The notes under the pieces are model-generated. The model did no database searches, was not told the DNA's origin, and saw only the letters and a program-made list of their open reading frames with translations. A stretch of DNA of 64,000 nucleotides from Rhodothermus marinus (GTDB lineage Bacteria; Bacteroidota; Rhodothermia; Rhodothermales; Rhodothermaceae). Shown piece after piece: positions 26,270-36,264 of this stretch (position 1 is its first letter; each line of letters starts with the position of its first letter). The stretch lies in the NCBI RefSeq assembly GCF_009936275.1, contig NZ_AP019797.1, positions 1,355,501-1,419,500 on the forward strand, read 5' to 3'. The translations under genes and the position numbers were made by a program.

Positions 26270-27403
26270 ATGCAGGTCCTTCAAGTGGGTAGCGGGTGGT
26301 TTGCGGAGGCGCCGGGGGGACTGGAGCGGGTCTACGAGGCGCTGTGCCGGTACCTGCCGGGGGCCGGGGTTGTGTGCCGGGGCGTTGTGGTGGGATCTGA
26401 AGCGGTGTCGCAGGCCACCGAAGGGCATTTCGTGGCGGCGGCGCGTCCGGATGCGCCGCTCTGGCAGCGCTGGCAGGGCATGCGGCAGGCCGTGCGGCAA
26501 CTCCGCCGGACGACATCGTTCGATCTGGTGGCCGCCCACTTTGCGCTCTACACGTTCCCGGTGCTGGATCTGGTGCGCGATCTCCCGCTGGTGGTGCATT
26601 TCCACGGACCCTGGGCATGGGAGGGCCGCGAGGAGGCAAAAGGCGGCCTGCAGGTGGCCGTCAAGACCTGGCTGGAACGCACGGTTTACCGACGGGGGGC
26701 GCGGTGCATCGTGCTGTCGGAGGCGTTCGGCCGGGAGCTGGTGCAGCGCTACGGGGTGGCGCCCGAGCGGGTGCGCGTCGTGCCCGGTGGGGTGGAAGCC
26801 GATCGCTTTGCGCTGCCGCACACGCGGCGTGAAGCCCGGGAAGTGCTGGGGTGGCCGACCGACCGGCCGATCGTGCTGAGCGTGCGGCGTCTGGTGCGGC
26901 GCATGGGACTGGAGCGACTTATTGAGGCCATGGTCGAGGTGCGGCGGCAGGTGCCGGAGGTGCTTTTGCTGATCGCCGGGCGCGGATCGCTGGCCGACGC
27001 GTTGCAGGCACAGATCGACGCGCTGGGGCTGGCGCAGCACGTGCGGCTGCTGGGTTTTGTGCCGGACGACCAGCTGCCACTGGCCTACCGGGCGGCCGAC
27101 CTGACCGTCGTGCCGACGGTGGCGCTGGAAGGCTTCGGCCTGATCACGCTCGAGTCGCTGGCGGCCGGCACGCCCGTGCTGGTAACGCCGGTGGGAGGGC
27201 TGCCCGAAGCCGTACGGGGGCTCTCGGAAGCGCTGGTGCTGGAAGACGCAACCCCGGAGGCGCTGGCGGCCGGACTGACCGAAGTGCTAACGGGTCGGCG
27301 GCCGCTGCCTTCAGATGAAACCTGCCGGGCGTACGTCTGCGCCCACTACGACTGGCCCGTCATCGCCCGCCGCGTGAAGGCCGTGTATGAGGAGGTACTG
27401 TGA
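26270..27403 (+). CDS. GT4-family glycosyltransferase
   Basis: 377 aa. VLQVGSGWFAEAPGGLERVYEAL (GGLE loop), RVRVVPGGVEADRF near 167-180, VLSVRRLVRRMGLERLIEAM near 203-222, and PTVALEGFGLITLESLAAGTPVLV near 282-305 with E-x7-E. Coupled to the next gene by a GTGA overlap (stop TGA, start GTG). Confidence 0.9.
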   Translation: MQVLQVGSGWFAEAPGGLERVYEALCRYLPGAGVVCRGVVVGSEAVSQATEGHFVAAARPDAPLWQRWQGMRQAVRQLRRTTSFDLVAAHFALYTFPVLDLVRDLPLVVHFHGPWAWEGREEAKGGLQVAVKTWLERTVYRRGARCIVLSEAFGRELVQRYGVAPERVRVVPGGVEADRFALPHTRREAREVLGWPTDRPIVLSVRRLVRRMGLERLIEAMVEVRRQVPEVLLLIAGRGSLADALQAQIDALGLAQHVRLLGFVPDDQLPLAYRAADLTVVPTVALEGFGLITLESLAAGTPVLVTPVGGLPEAVRGLSEALVLEDATPEALAAGLTEVLTGRRPLPSDETCRAYVCAHYDWPVIARRVKAVYEEVL

Positions 27404-28575
27404 ATATGACGGTACGCTTGAATCTGCGCACTCTTTTTCTGGATCACAGCGCGGCACTCGGCGGGGCCGAACTGTATCTGCTCGATCTGGCCCCGGCTTT
27501 TGCGCCGCCCGGCGAGGTGCTGCTGCTGGAAGAGGGGCCCTTTTATGAAAAGCTCCGGGCGGCAGGTATCCCGGCCGACGTGATCGCTGCACCCGAAGCG
27601 GTCCGGCGTGTGGCGCGGGAGGCCGGACCGTTCCGTGCGCTGCGGGCGGTGCCCGGATTGCTCCGGCTTGCCTGGCGCGTAGCCCGGAAGGCCCGGGCGT
27701 TCGATCTGATTTATGCCAATTCCCAGAAGGCGCTGGTGGTCGGGAGCCTGGCGGCGCAGATGGCCCGGCGGCCGCTCGTGTGGAACCTGCACGACGTGCT
27801 GACGACCGAGCACTTCAGCGCGATGAACATCCGACTGGCCGTGACGCTGGCCAATCGGTTTGCGCGTCTGGTGATTGCCAACTCGGAGGCTTCGAAAGCA
27901 GCTTTCCTTGAGGCTGGCGGGCGGGTGCCGGTCGTGGTAGTGCACAACGGGATCGACGTCGAGCGCTTTGCGGCCGTCGATTCGGAGCAGGTGGTCGCCC
28001 TGCGCCAGAAACTCGGTTTGCGCGACGGGCCGGTGGTCGGACTCTTCAGCCGGCTGGCACCCTGGAAAGGACAGCATGTGCTGCTGGAAGCATTGGCCGA
28101 GCTACCGTACGTTCAGGCGATTCTGGTGGGGGAGGCGCTGTTTCAGGACGAACAGCTCTACGCCGAGCAGCTCCGGAAACGCGCGGCGCAGCCCGACCTT
28201 GAAGGGCGTGTGCATTTTCTGGGATTTCGGGACGATGTGCCGGAGTTGATGCAACTGGTCGATGTGGTGGTGCATACGTCCGTCGCACCCGAACCGTTCG
28301 GCCGGGTGATCGTCGAGGGCATGCTGGCCCGTCGTCCCGTCATCGCCACGCGAGGCGGAGGGGCCGTGGAAATTGTGCGCGATGGGGAAACGGGCCTGCT
28401 GGTGCAGCCTGGCGATGTGCAGGCGCTTGCCGCCGCCATTCGGCACCTGCTCGAGCACCCGGATCAGGCCCGTCGACTGGCCGAAGCTGCCTACCGGGAT
28501 GCCCGCCATCGGTTTTCCATAGAGGCCATGCGTAAAGGAGTCCACCAGGCACTGGCCGCCCTGCAGGAAGCTTGA
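27400..28575 (+). CDS. GT4-family glycosyltransferase
   Basis: 391 aa from GTG 27400 (ATG at 27406 also possible). LFLDHSAALGGAELYLLDLA has the GGAE loop; VVVHNGIDVERFA near 175-187; VGLFSRLAPWKGQHVLLEAL near 210-229; SVAPEPFGRVIVEGMLARRPVIAT near 293-316 with E-x7-E. Last gene of the first glycosyltransferase block; a 193-bp gap with no clear promoter or terminator separates it from the cytochrome-like genes. Confidence 0.9.
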   Translation: MNMTVRLNLRTLFLDHSAALGGAELYLLDLAPAFAPPGEVLLLEEGPFYEKLRAAGIPADVIAAPEAVRRVAREAGPFRALRAVPGLLRLAWRVARKARAFDLIYANSQKALVVGSLAAQMARRPLVWNLHDVLTTEHFSAMNIRLAVTLANRFARLVIANSEASKAAFLEAGGRVPVVVVHNGIDVERFAAVDSEQVVALRQKLGLRDGPVVGLFSRLAPWKGQHVLLEALAELPYVQAILVGEALFQDEQLYAEQLRKRAAQPDLEGRVHFLGFRDDVPELMQLVDVVVHTSVAPEPFGRVIVEGMLARRPVIATRGGGAVEIVRDGETGLLVQPGDVQALAAAIRHLLEHPDQARRLAEAAYRDARHRFSIEAMRKGVHQALAALQEA

Positions 28576-28768
28576 CAGCGGTTTTCTTTTTTTCCATACG
28601 GTACGCGGCGGCGGGTACATAACGTAATTACGCATTCCAACGTAAATCGGCCTTCTTTTCCTATTCTGCGCACGGCCGAGCTGATCGGCATATCGTTGGC
28701 CCCCGGCATCTCCGGCCGGTGCCCGTTCGGGTCCGGGAACGCCCGCCTTCCAACCAGCCAGAAGCAAG

Positions 28769-31700
28769 ATGTCGGAGACGATGCGTTACGTCTGGGGACT
28801 GTTGTCGATCGGTTTATTGCTCGCGCTGGGGCTGACGCAATTCCTGAAGGCTGACGAAGAAGTCGTCGTCACGCTTCCCATCGAGGTCATCGGACCCGAC
28901 GGCTATACGGTGGCCGTCGAAGTGTACGTGTCCGACACGACCGGCGTCGATTCGCTCTACCTGAAAGCCCACAACCTGGGCTACAACTACACGCCCGCGC
29001 TTGAAGACACCGGCGGTTACGATAAGAAGGCGTCGTTCCGCATCAACGGCGGGCCGTGGATTCCCATCGACAATGCGCACTTCAAGGCCTTCTATCCGGA
29101 GGCGGTCATGTACCGGGAGCCGCTCACCGGGCCTATCGGCGGGCCCTACAAGACGTTGCGGGGGATGATTTCCATTCGGGAGACGGGTAAACTGAAGCCC
29201 GGACGCAACGTGATCGAGTTTCGCTTCAACGGGACCGAGGGGGTGACCTCGGGCTATCGCGTGCTGGAGCTGGACCTGCGGCGAGGCGGACGAAACGGCA
29301 CGAGCGTGCTTGAGGGAACGCGCTTCGTATGGGATGATCCTGCAACATGGGGGCCGCCCGAGGGGTACGACACGCCGGAAGCCGTCGCCGAGGGCAAGGC
29401 GCTCTGGCTGGAGCGACGCATTCTGACGGCCAACCCGCTCAACCCCACGCCCATCGTGGCCGCCTGCGCCGATTGCCATGCCGAAAGCGGTCGCGACCTG
29501 AAGTACTTCAATTTCTCGAACCACGCCATCATCGAGCGCGCGAAGTTCCACGGGCTCTCGGAGGATGAGGGCAAGAAGATCGCCGCCTACATCCGCTCGA
29601 TCGATCTTGGACTTCCGCCCGGCGAGACGGTGTCCACCTGTGGCGGCAGGCCGTGGAATCCGCCCTACCAGCCGGGGCCGGGGCTCTCGAAGCGTCCCGT
29701 GGAGTGCTGGGCGGCCGGCGCGGGCGTCGACTGGGCGCTTGCGGAGGACCGCGACGTGCTGGCCTTCCTGGCGCCTGATGCGGCCACCGAAGCAGCTTTG
29801 AACGCGCTTCAGGGTGTGCCGCCTTCCCCCGAACACTTCCCGGCACGTGCGGATCTGTCGGTGGAGAATCTGGTGCGGCGCTTCGATCTGAAGAAGTCTT
29901 TGCCGCTCAGCGACATCCCGGTGGCCTACCAGATGCCCGACATTTTCGATTGGTGGCCGGACATCTATCCGGGGGATTACTTCGGAGATGAGGCCTTCCA
30001 CAGCTCACAGGCCTATCAGAACTGGAAACAGGCCTACGAGGAGTTAGAACAACCCGGAAAGGTAGATGCGCTCATCGAAGAGGCAAAACGCGACGTCAAT
30101 AGCTGGATGAGCCGGGGGCTTCCGACGTACTTCCGCTTCGAGATGAACACGAAGGACATGCCGCAGGACCTCAGGCCGTATTTGCCTGAATCCTGGCAGC
30201 AGAACACGGGCGAGGGAGAGATCGCTAAGCTCTCGGTGCGGCAGTGGATCCTGATCAAGCTCTGGGAGCTGCTTCACGAGCACAAGTTAGAAGATACGAC
30301 CGTCGAGGTCTACGGAAATAATGCCCGCTCGGGTGAGATCGACCTGACAGGCTGGGACCGCAACTGGCCCGTGCGCGGCATGTGGGTCTACGACATGGCC
30401 ACGCACAAGCAGGGAAGCAAGTTCGCAGACATCGGGCCCTACCCGACAAAGCCGCAGGATTTCTACTTCTCGATGGCCTGGTACCAGATGGCTCAGATCC
30501 TCAACAGCGGCGTGCGCACCTCAGGCGGCACGACGAACGTCGACTGGAACTACGTCTTCGGGCTCATTAACGACGTGCAACGTGAGTACCGGGTTCGTTT
30601 CGGCGCCGAATATCTCAAGAGTGTCGTTACGATGATGCAGACGCGCACGTCGTGGTACGTCGAAAACAATGCACCCGAGTGGATGGTGCCGGGTTTCGGC
30701 AAGCAGAACCGCCCGGGCTTTAAGGACCTCAAAGAGTTCATGCCGCTCAACTGGTTCTATCTCGGGCATAAGCAGCGCACCGAGGAGTTCACGCCCGAGG
30801 AGATGCGAAACATCACCGAGGCGCTGCTCCGGGTATGGATCGAAGAGGCCGAGCGCTACGACGAGCGGCACTTTGAATACATCCGAATGCTTGATGCAAA
30901 AGACTGGAGGAAAGACAATCTACTACCTCAGGACACGACCTACGACGTGCGCTACGAGCGCTGCAACAGTGCCGTACCGCTCGATCCGAACTGGTACAAG
31001 GACGAGGCCATGCTGCAGTTCCTGTATCAGGCCCAGTGCTACGGGGTAGACGAGGCCGTGCTCGATCGTGTCGCACGTTATATGGAGCGCATGAGCCCCG
31101 GAGGGAACTGGGAACGGTTTTTCCTGAGCACGGACACCACGCACCAGACGCTGACGCTGGAAGCCGGTTGGAATCTGGTTTCGCTGCACGTGCAGCCCGC
31201 AAGCGACCGCCTCGACGACCTGCTGACACCGATTCGCGATCGCCTGGTGCTGGTCAAGGACGGAGACGGCCGCGTCTACAGTCCCGAGCTGGGCGTCGAC
31301 CAGATCGGCCGCTGGGACTGGCGTCGCGCCTACATGATCTTTGTGGCCGAGCCGACGACCTGGACGGTCGAAGGTCGTGCGATTCCGGCGACGGCGAGCA
31401 TTGGCCTGGAGGCGGGCTGGAACCTGATTCCCTACTGGCCGACGACGTCGATGCCGGTGTCGGAGGCGCTGGCCTCGCTGGGTTCGTCGCTGGTGCTGGT
31501 GAAGGACCTGGAAGGGCGGCTCTACTTCCCGGAATACGACATCTACACGTTGCAGACGCTGGAGCCGGGCCGGGGCTATAAGGTGTACGTGAGTCGTGCG
31601 GCGACGCTGACGTATCCGGCTTCGGGAAGCGGCAAGCGGAGTCCGGCGGCGGCCTCTGTGGAGGATGGCGTGGCAGTGATGAGCAGCGTGCTGATTCTGG

Positions 31701-32260
31701 AGGGATTGCCGGAAGGCGGCTGGGTGCAGGTGCGGACGGCGAGCGGCGAAGTGGTCGGGGAAGGCGTGGTGCGAGCGGGCAGGGTGGCCGTGGTGGTCCG
31801 GGGGGATGAGCCGCTGACGGAAGTGCGCGAGGGTGCCGAGGTCGGAGAGGCGCTGACGTTGTGGTGGGTGGACGAGGACGAGGCGCGGCGGCTCGAAGTG
31901 CGGCGGGTGATGGATGTGCTTGGAGGAAGGGAGCTTTCGGCCGCCCTGCAATTTACGCCGGACCAGGTGTGGGTGGTCGAGGCGGAAGGCTTGCCGCTGG
32001 AGTTTGCCGTACAGGCGCCCTATCCGAATCCGGTTGTCGAACGCGCCACGATTTCCTATCAGTTACCGGAGGCGGCGGAGGTACGGCTGGAGGTGTTTGA
32101 TGTGCTCGGTCGGCGGGTGGCGACCCTGGTGGACGAACGTCAGGAAGCCGGCATTCATCGCGTGGTCATCGACGCGCGTGATCTGGCCGGTGGTACCTAT
32201 TTCTACCGGCTACAGGCCGGTCCCCATCGCGCCGCCGGGCAGATGGTGGTCATTCGATAG
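28769..32260 (+). CDS. Secreted monoheme cytochrome c-like protein with T9SS tail (paralogue 1)
   Basis: 1163 aa. Signal peptide-like start (VWGLLSIGLLLALGLTQFL). A beta-rich N-terminal domain (VEVYVSDTTGVDSLYLKAHN) is followed near residue 230 by a heme-c site ACADCHAESG (CxxCH) with downstream HAIIERAKFHGLSEDEGKKIAAYIRS, as in cytochrome c domains. Residues about 790-950 hold two repeats starting (L)EAGWNL(V/I), and the last 90 residues are a T9SS type A sorting domain (PYPNPV…LGRRVATLV…GTYFYRLQAG). Likely surface- or extracellularly located. Function unknown; no enzyme motif recognised in the 350-780 part. Confidence 0.8.
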   Translation: MSETMRYVWGLLSIGLLLALGLTQFLKADEEVVVTLPIEVIGPDGYTVAVEVYVSDTTGVDSLYLKAHNLGYNYTPALEDTGGYDKKASFRINGGPWIPIDNAHFKAFYPEAVMYREPLTGPIGGPYKTLRGMISIRETGKLKPGRNVIEFRFNGTEGVTSGYRVLELDLRRGGRNGTSVLEGTRFVWDDPATWGPPEGYDTPEAVAEGKALWLERRILTANPLNPTPIVAACADCHAESGRDLKYFNFSNHAIIERAKFHGLSEDEGKKIAAYIRSIDLGLPPGETVSTCGGRPWNPPYQPGPGLSKRPVECWAAGAGVDWALAEDRDVLAFLAPDAATEAALNALQGVPPSPEHFPARADLSVENLVRRFDLKKSLPLSDIPVAYQMPDIFDWWPDIYPGDYFGDEAFHSSQAYQNWKQAYEELEQPGKVDALIEEAKRDVNSWMSRGLPTYFRFEMNTKDMPQDLRPYLPESWQQNTGEGEIAKLSVRQWILIKLWELLHEHKLEDTTVEVYGNNARSGEIDLTGWDRNWPVRGMWVYDMATHKQGSKFADIGPYPTKPQDFYFSMAWYQMAQILNSGVRTSGGTTNVDWNYVFGLINDVQREYRVRFGAEYLKSVVTMMQTRTSWYVENNAPEWMVPGFGKQNRPGFKDLKEFMPLNWFYLGHKQRTEEFTPEEMRNITEALLRVWIEEAERYDERHFEYIRMLDAKDWRKDNLLPQDTTYDVRYERCNSAVPLDPNWYKDEAMLQFLYQAQCYGVDEAVLDRVARYMERMSPGGNWERFFLSTDTTHQTLTLEAGWNLVSLHVQPASDRLDDLLTPIRDRLVLVKDGDGRVYSPELGVDQIGRWDWRRAYMIFVAEPTTWTVEGRAIPATASIGLEAGWNLIPYWPTTSMPVSEALASLGSSLVLVKDLEGRLYFPEYDIYTLQTLEPGRGYKVYVSRAATLTYPASGSGKRSPAAASVEDGVAVMSSVLILEGLPEGGWVQVRTASGEVVGEGVVRAGRVAVVVRGDEPLTEVREGAEVGEALTLWWVDEDEARRLEVRRVMDVLGGRELSAALQFTPDQVWVVEAEGLPLEFAVQAPYPNPVVERATISYQLPEAAEVRLEVFDVLGRRVATLVDERQEAGIHRVVIDARDLAGGTYFYRLQAGPHRAAGQMVVIR

Positions 32261-32373
32261 GGCATCTGTGTACCGGCCGAAAGTGGCCGGCATCTCTTCC
32301 CTGATCATCCACGAGCTACGCGGCTTCTGCGTGTTCCTGCGCGCTTGTTCCACTTACTCCGCGAGGCAGGATC

Positions 32374-35064
32374 ATGCAGTACTGCCGTCGTTCGCTGTCT
32401 GCGCTCCTCTGGGGCGCGCTGGTGTTGCTTGGAAGCTGGGTGCTGATGACTTCCTCCCGAAAGCTCCAGGCTGGCGAAGAGGTGGTCGTGAAGCTTCCCA
32501 TCGAAGTGATCGGTCCGGATAGCTTCGTGGTGGCCATCGAGGTCTTCGTGAGCGACACCAGCGGGGTCGACTCCATGTACCTTAAGGCTCACAACCTGGG
32601 CTATAAATACGTGCCCGAGTTGGATGGTAGTCCAGACTACGATAAAAAGGCAAGCTTCCGCATCAACGGTGGGGCATGGATTCCGATAGACAATGCGCAT
32701 TTCAAGGCCTTCTACCCGGAATCGAAGATGTACGCCCCGCCGCTTACCGGCCCGATCGGTGGGCCGTATCAGACGCTGCGGGGCATGATCTCGATTCGCG
32801 AAACCGGAAAGCTCCGGCCCGGACGCAACGTGATCGAGTTTCGCTTCAACGGGACGGAGGGGATCTCTTCGGGCTACCGCGTGCTGGAGCTGGATCTGCG
32901 ACGGGGCGGACGCAACGGCCCGAGCGCCCTTCAGGGAACGCGCTTCGTGTGGGATGATCCTGCAACATGGGGGCCGCCCGAGGGCTACGACACCCCGGAA
33001 GCCGTGGCCGAGGGCGAGCGGCTCTGGGAAAGCCGACGCATCCTGCTGAAGAACGCCCGCGAACCTGTTCCGATCGTGGCCGCCTGCGCCGACTGCCATG
33101 CCGAAAACGGCTTCGACCTGAAGTACTTCAACTTCTCCAACCACGCCATCATCGAACGGGCGAAGTTTCACGGGCTCTCGGAAGACGAAGGGAAGAAGAT
33201 CGCCGCCTACATCCGCTCGGTCGATCTGAAGCTTCCCGAGGGCGAGACCGTCTCGAGCTGCGGGGGACGTCCCTGGGATCCACCCTACCAGCCCGGCCCC
33301 GGACTCTCGAAACGGCCCGTCGAGTGCTGGGCCGCGGGCGCCGGACGCAAATGGGTGCTCAGCTCGGACCGCCAGATGCTGGCCTTCCTGGCCCCGAGCG
33401 CGCGCTTTCGCGCCGAGCTGGACGCGCTCCAGGGCACGGCCGAGCCCGGATCGCTCCGTCCTGAGGCGGATCTGTCCTGGGAGAACGTGCAGCGCTACTG
33501 GCGCATGGACTCGACGCTCGTGCTTGCGGACATCCCCGTGGCCTTCGAGCTTCCGGACATCTTTGCGTGGTGGCCGCAGATCTATCCGGGCGACTTCTTC
33601 CCGGCGGACGTCTGGTTCAGCTCGAAGTACTACCAGAACTACGAGAAGGTTAAAGAACTACTTGAGACGAACGGCCCCGAATACTACATCGAGAAGCAGC
33701 GCCAGAGCCGCAACTCGCCAGCGTGGGACGAAGGCCTGGCGAAGCTCTTCGCCGACTACAATTTCCGCCTGAATCCCAAGCACAATGACCACGAAGACCT
33801 GAGTCCTCCGCCGGAGTGGGGCGGGCGCTACCCGACGCATCCGGTCGGCCGCATGATGCACATCGCCGTGGCCCGCTGGTTCCTCATGAAGATGTGGGAG
33901 CTCCAGATGGAATACAAGCTGGAGGACCACTACGCGGACGTCTACGGCGACAACGTGCGCGGCATCCCCATGGAGAAGGCCGATCGGGCGCTGCTGCTCA
34001 CGGGGCCGTGGCTGATGGACCAGACGATGCACCGCCTTTCGAAGAACGACCTGGCCTTCGCCGCGCCCTATCCGACGATGGCGCGACATCATTACGAGGA
34101 TCTTTCGTGGTGGCATCTGGCCACGGTGCTCACGCCGAAGCTCCGGACCGACAATCCCTCGAGCGGCGCGATCGACTGGTCCTACATCTTCGAGCAGAGC
34201 CGGCGGGCGCTGGAGCGCTACGGCCGCGACCACACGATTGGCCATCTCTACTACGTGATCGCCGCCATGCAGGCCCACACGTCGTGGTATGCTGACGAAG
34301 GCTTCACGCCGGGATGGGGATCGACGCGTCGGCTCGGCGTGCGCATGATGAAGACCGGCTCGCCGCTCACGTGGTTCATGTTCTACATGCCCAACGGCTT
34401 CCGGGAGCTGGATCGGGACACGCTCCGGATGATCACAGAGAACCTGCTCCGGAGCTGGCTGATCGAAGCGCGGCGCTATGACCTGAAGCACTGGCAGTCG
34501 CTCTATGGAGATGAGCGCGTAGGCGGATCGAAGGGCATCGAGCCGCCCGAAACCGTCTTCGACGTGCCGCAGGAGCGCTGCACCGAAGACGGTCATCCGG
34601 CGGCCAATGTCGAGATCAACGACTGGAAGAACCGGGCTTTTATGCAATACCTGTACAACGCGCAGTGCGTGGGCGTGCGTCCGACGCTGCTCGACAGCGT
34701 GGCGCGCTTCTGGGAAGCGATCTCTCCGGGAGGGAACTGGGAACGGTTCTTCCTGAATGATGAGGAAACGCCGACCCGGGCCGAGGAAGCGCCGGATTCC
34801 GGGACGTTCTCGCTGGAGCCGCTCTATCCCAATCCGGCCGTCCACAGGGTGACGATCGCGTACACGCTGCCCCGGGTGCTGCCCGTGCGGCTGGAGGTTT
34901 ATGATCTGCTGGGACGCAGGGTGGCCGTGGTGGTCGATGCCGTGCAACCGGCCGGAACCCATCGGATGCCCTTCGAACTGCAATCGCTGGCCAGCGGACG
35001 CTATGTGGTTCGATTGCAGGCAGGGCCGCACGAGGCCAGCCGCTCGCTGATCGTGCAGAATTGA
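32374..35064 (+). CDS. Secreted monoheme cytochrome c-like protein with T9SS tail (paralogue 2)
   Basis: 896 aa; paralogue of the preceding gene, with near-identical stretches in the first 300 residues (SFRINGGAWIPIDNAHFKAF and the WDDPATWGPPEGYDTPEAV block). Heme site ACADCHAENG near residue 246. It lacks the EAGWNL repeats of paralogue 1 and goes directly from the conserved NWERFFL segment to a T9SS tail (PLYPNPAVHRVTIAY, LLGRRVAVVV, RYVVRLQAG). The stop codon TGA (35062-35064) coincides with the tip of the TnpB element. Between polysaccharide genes on both sides; role unknown. Confidence 0.8.
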   Translation: MQYCRRSLSALLWGALVLLGSWVLMTSSRKLQAGEEVVVKLPIEVIGPDSFVVAIEVFVSDTSGVDSMYLKAHNLGYKYVPELDGSPDYDKKASFRINGGAWIPIDNAHFKAFYPESKMYAPPLTGPIGGPYQTLRGMISIRETGKLRPGRNVIEFRFNGTEGISSGYRVLELDLRRGGRNGPSALQGTRFVWDDPATWGPPEGYDTPEAVAEGERLWESRRILLKNAREPVPIVAACADCHAENGFDLKYFNFSNHAIIERAKFHGLSEDEGKKIAAYIRSVDLKLPEGETVSSCGGRPWDPPYQPGPGLSKRPVECWAAGAGRKWVLSSDRQMLAFLAPSARFRAELDALQGTAEPGSLRPEADLSWENVQRYWRMDSTLVLADIPVAFELPDIFAWWPQIYPGDFFPADVWFSSKYYQNYEKVKELLETNGPEYYIEKQRQSRNSPAWDEGLAKLFADYNFRLNPKHNDHEDLSPPPEWGGRYPTHPVGRMMHIAVARWFLMKMWELQMEYKLEDHYADVYGDNVRGIPMEKADRALLLTGPWLMDQTMHRLSKNDLAFAAPYPTMARHHYEDLSWWHLATVLTPKLRTDNPSSGAIDWSYIFEQSRRALERYGRDHTIGHLYYVIAAMQAHTSWYADEGFTPGWGSTRRLGVRMMKTGSPLTWFMFYMPNGFRELDRDTLRMITENLLRSWLIEARRYDLKHWQSLYGDERVGGSKGIEPPETVFDVPQERCTEDGHPAANVEINDWKNRAFMQYLYNAQCVGVRPTLLDSVARFWEAISPGGNWERFFLNDEETPTRAEEAPDSGTFSLEPLYPNPAVHRVTIAYTLPRVLPVRLEVYDLLGRRVAVVVDAVQPAGTHRMPFELQSLASGRYVVRLQAGPHEASRSLIVQN

Positions 35065-35200
35065 CACTCCCCCGCTTGAAAGCGGGGGATTCTTGCTTCA
35101 CCGATCCGAGCCTGCCAGCATGAAAGCCGACGAGGACTTACCGGGATCTCCACAAGCTCGACTTCGGGTGTGTCCCACCCTACGAATGTTCTCGGCCGCG
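35061..35200 (-). ncRNA. Predicted omega RNA (reRNA) scaffold of the TnpB element
   Basis: In characterised TnpB systems the guide RNA covers the 3' end of tnpB plus the right end and continues into flanking DNA. Here the gene-strand sequence from tnpB into the right end carries a 9-bp hairpin (35069-35088) just before the GTGTCAA tip, the expected scaffold end. The guide would begin at 35060 and read TTCTGCACGATCAGCGAGCG, from the 3' end of the cytochrome-like gene. The 5' limit of the RNA is a guess. Confidence 0.45.
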
Positions 35201-36264
35201 TTCGCGTCGCGCTGGTGTTCTGCCCCACACTCGGGGCAGGTCCAGCAGCGGACGTTCAGCGGCAAGTTGTCTATGACGTGACCGCACGCGGAGCAGCGTT
35301 TACTGCTGGGGAAGAAGCGGTCGATCAATACGACGGTACGCCCGGCCATCTCAGCCTTGTACTGCACCAGTCGGAGGAGTTCACCCCATCCGGCATCCGA
35401 GATGGACAGAGCGATGTTGCGGTTGCGGACCATGTTCTTCACTGCCAGCGACTCGAAGCAAAGGACTTGGTTCTCGTCCACAAGCTTGCGGGTCAGCTTG
35501 TGCAGGAAGTCTCTGCGTTGGTCCGCAATCTTGGCGTGGATGCGGGCCACCTTGCGCCGGGCCTTCTCCCAGTTCCGGCTTCCCTTTTGCTTCCGGCTCA
35601 GGCTTCGCTGCGCCCGCTTGAGGCGACGGAGGCTCTTGCGGAGATGCCGGGGGTTGCCGCTATACCACACCTCCCCGTCGCTGCTGGATGTGACGACGAG
35701 ATCGTTCAGGCCGAGGTCAACACCAATACTCCGATTCAACTTCGGCAAGGGTTTAGCATCTACCTCAACAACAAAGGAGACGTGGTACCGCCCGGCCGAG
35801 TCAAGCGTCACGGTGCAGGACGAGGGCTTTGATGGAAGCGTGCGGCTCCACCGGACTTTGATCGTGCCGGGGATCTTTGCCAACTTCAGCCTGCCGTCGC
35901 GCACGTCGAAGGCGGTGCCGACGTAACGAGCACTTTGCCGATCTCGCTTACGCTTGAAGGAGGGGTAGCCGCTGCGGCCCTCGAAGAAGTTGGTGAAGGC
36001 CCGTTCGAGGTTGCGGAGGCTCTGCTGCAGAACGACGGCGGAGCATTCGGCAAGCCAGGCGGTTTCGGCCTCCTTCTTCTTCTGGGTGAGCAGCTGAGCC
36101 GTTTCAGCGTAGCCCATGCTTCGCCCTTCGCCGTAGTAGGCGTCGGTGCGAAGCCTGAGAGCCCAATTGTACACCCAGCGGGCGCACCCAAACGTCTTGG
36201 CGAGTTCGGCGCGTTGCTCCGGATTGGGGTAGAGACGGTATCGGTATGCCAGTTGGTAACCCAT
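35098..36264 (-). CDS. tnpB: TnpB RNA-guided nuclease (IS605 OrfB family)
   Basis: 388 aa starting at GYQLAYRYRLYPNPEQ, the usual TnpB opening; the open frame extends 40 codons upstream into the left end. RuvC active site is intact: D183 (SIGVDLGLNDLVV), E271 (CFESLAVKNM), D353 (HQRDANAAENI). Zinc ribbon CSACG…CPECG at residues 324-347. Arg-rich bridge-helix region near 205-245. TnpB proteins use an omega RNA transcribed from the 3' end of the element to cut DNA next to a TAM, which retains the element at its site. Length matches the family. No accompanying tnpA, so transposition would need a transposase from elsewhere. Confidence 0.92.
   Translation of the reverse strand: MGYQLAYRYRLYPNPEQRAELAKTFGCARWVYNWALRLRTDAYYGEGRSMGYAETAQLLTQKKKEAETAWLAECSAVVLQQSLRNLERAFTNFFEGRSGYPSFKRKRDRQSARYVGTAFDVRDGRLKLAKIPGTIKVRWSRTLPSKPSSCTVTLDSAGRYHVSFVVEVDAKPLPKLNRSIGVDLGLNDLVVTSSSDGEVWYSGNPRHLRKSLRRLKRAQRSLSRKQKGSRNWEKARRKVARIHAKIADQRRDFLHKLTRKLVDENQVLCFESLAVKNMVRNRNIALSISDAGWGELLRLVQYKAEMAGRTVVLIDRFFPSSKRCSACGHVIDNLPLNVRCWTCPECGAEHQRDANAAENIRRVGHTRSRACGDPGKSSSAFMLAGSDR

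Noticed and set aside
28573-28768. TTGACA at the end of the last GT4 gene as promoter for the cytochrome-like genes
   Set aside because: No matching -10 at a proper distance; the gap has two AACGTAA copies but nothing firm.
35170-35832. Plus-strand frames antisense to tnpB
   Set aside because: tnpB has all catalytic residues on the minus strand; plus-strand translations have no family features.
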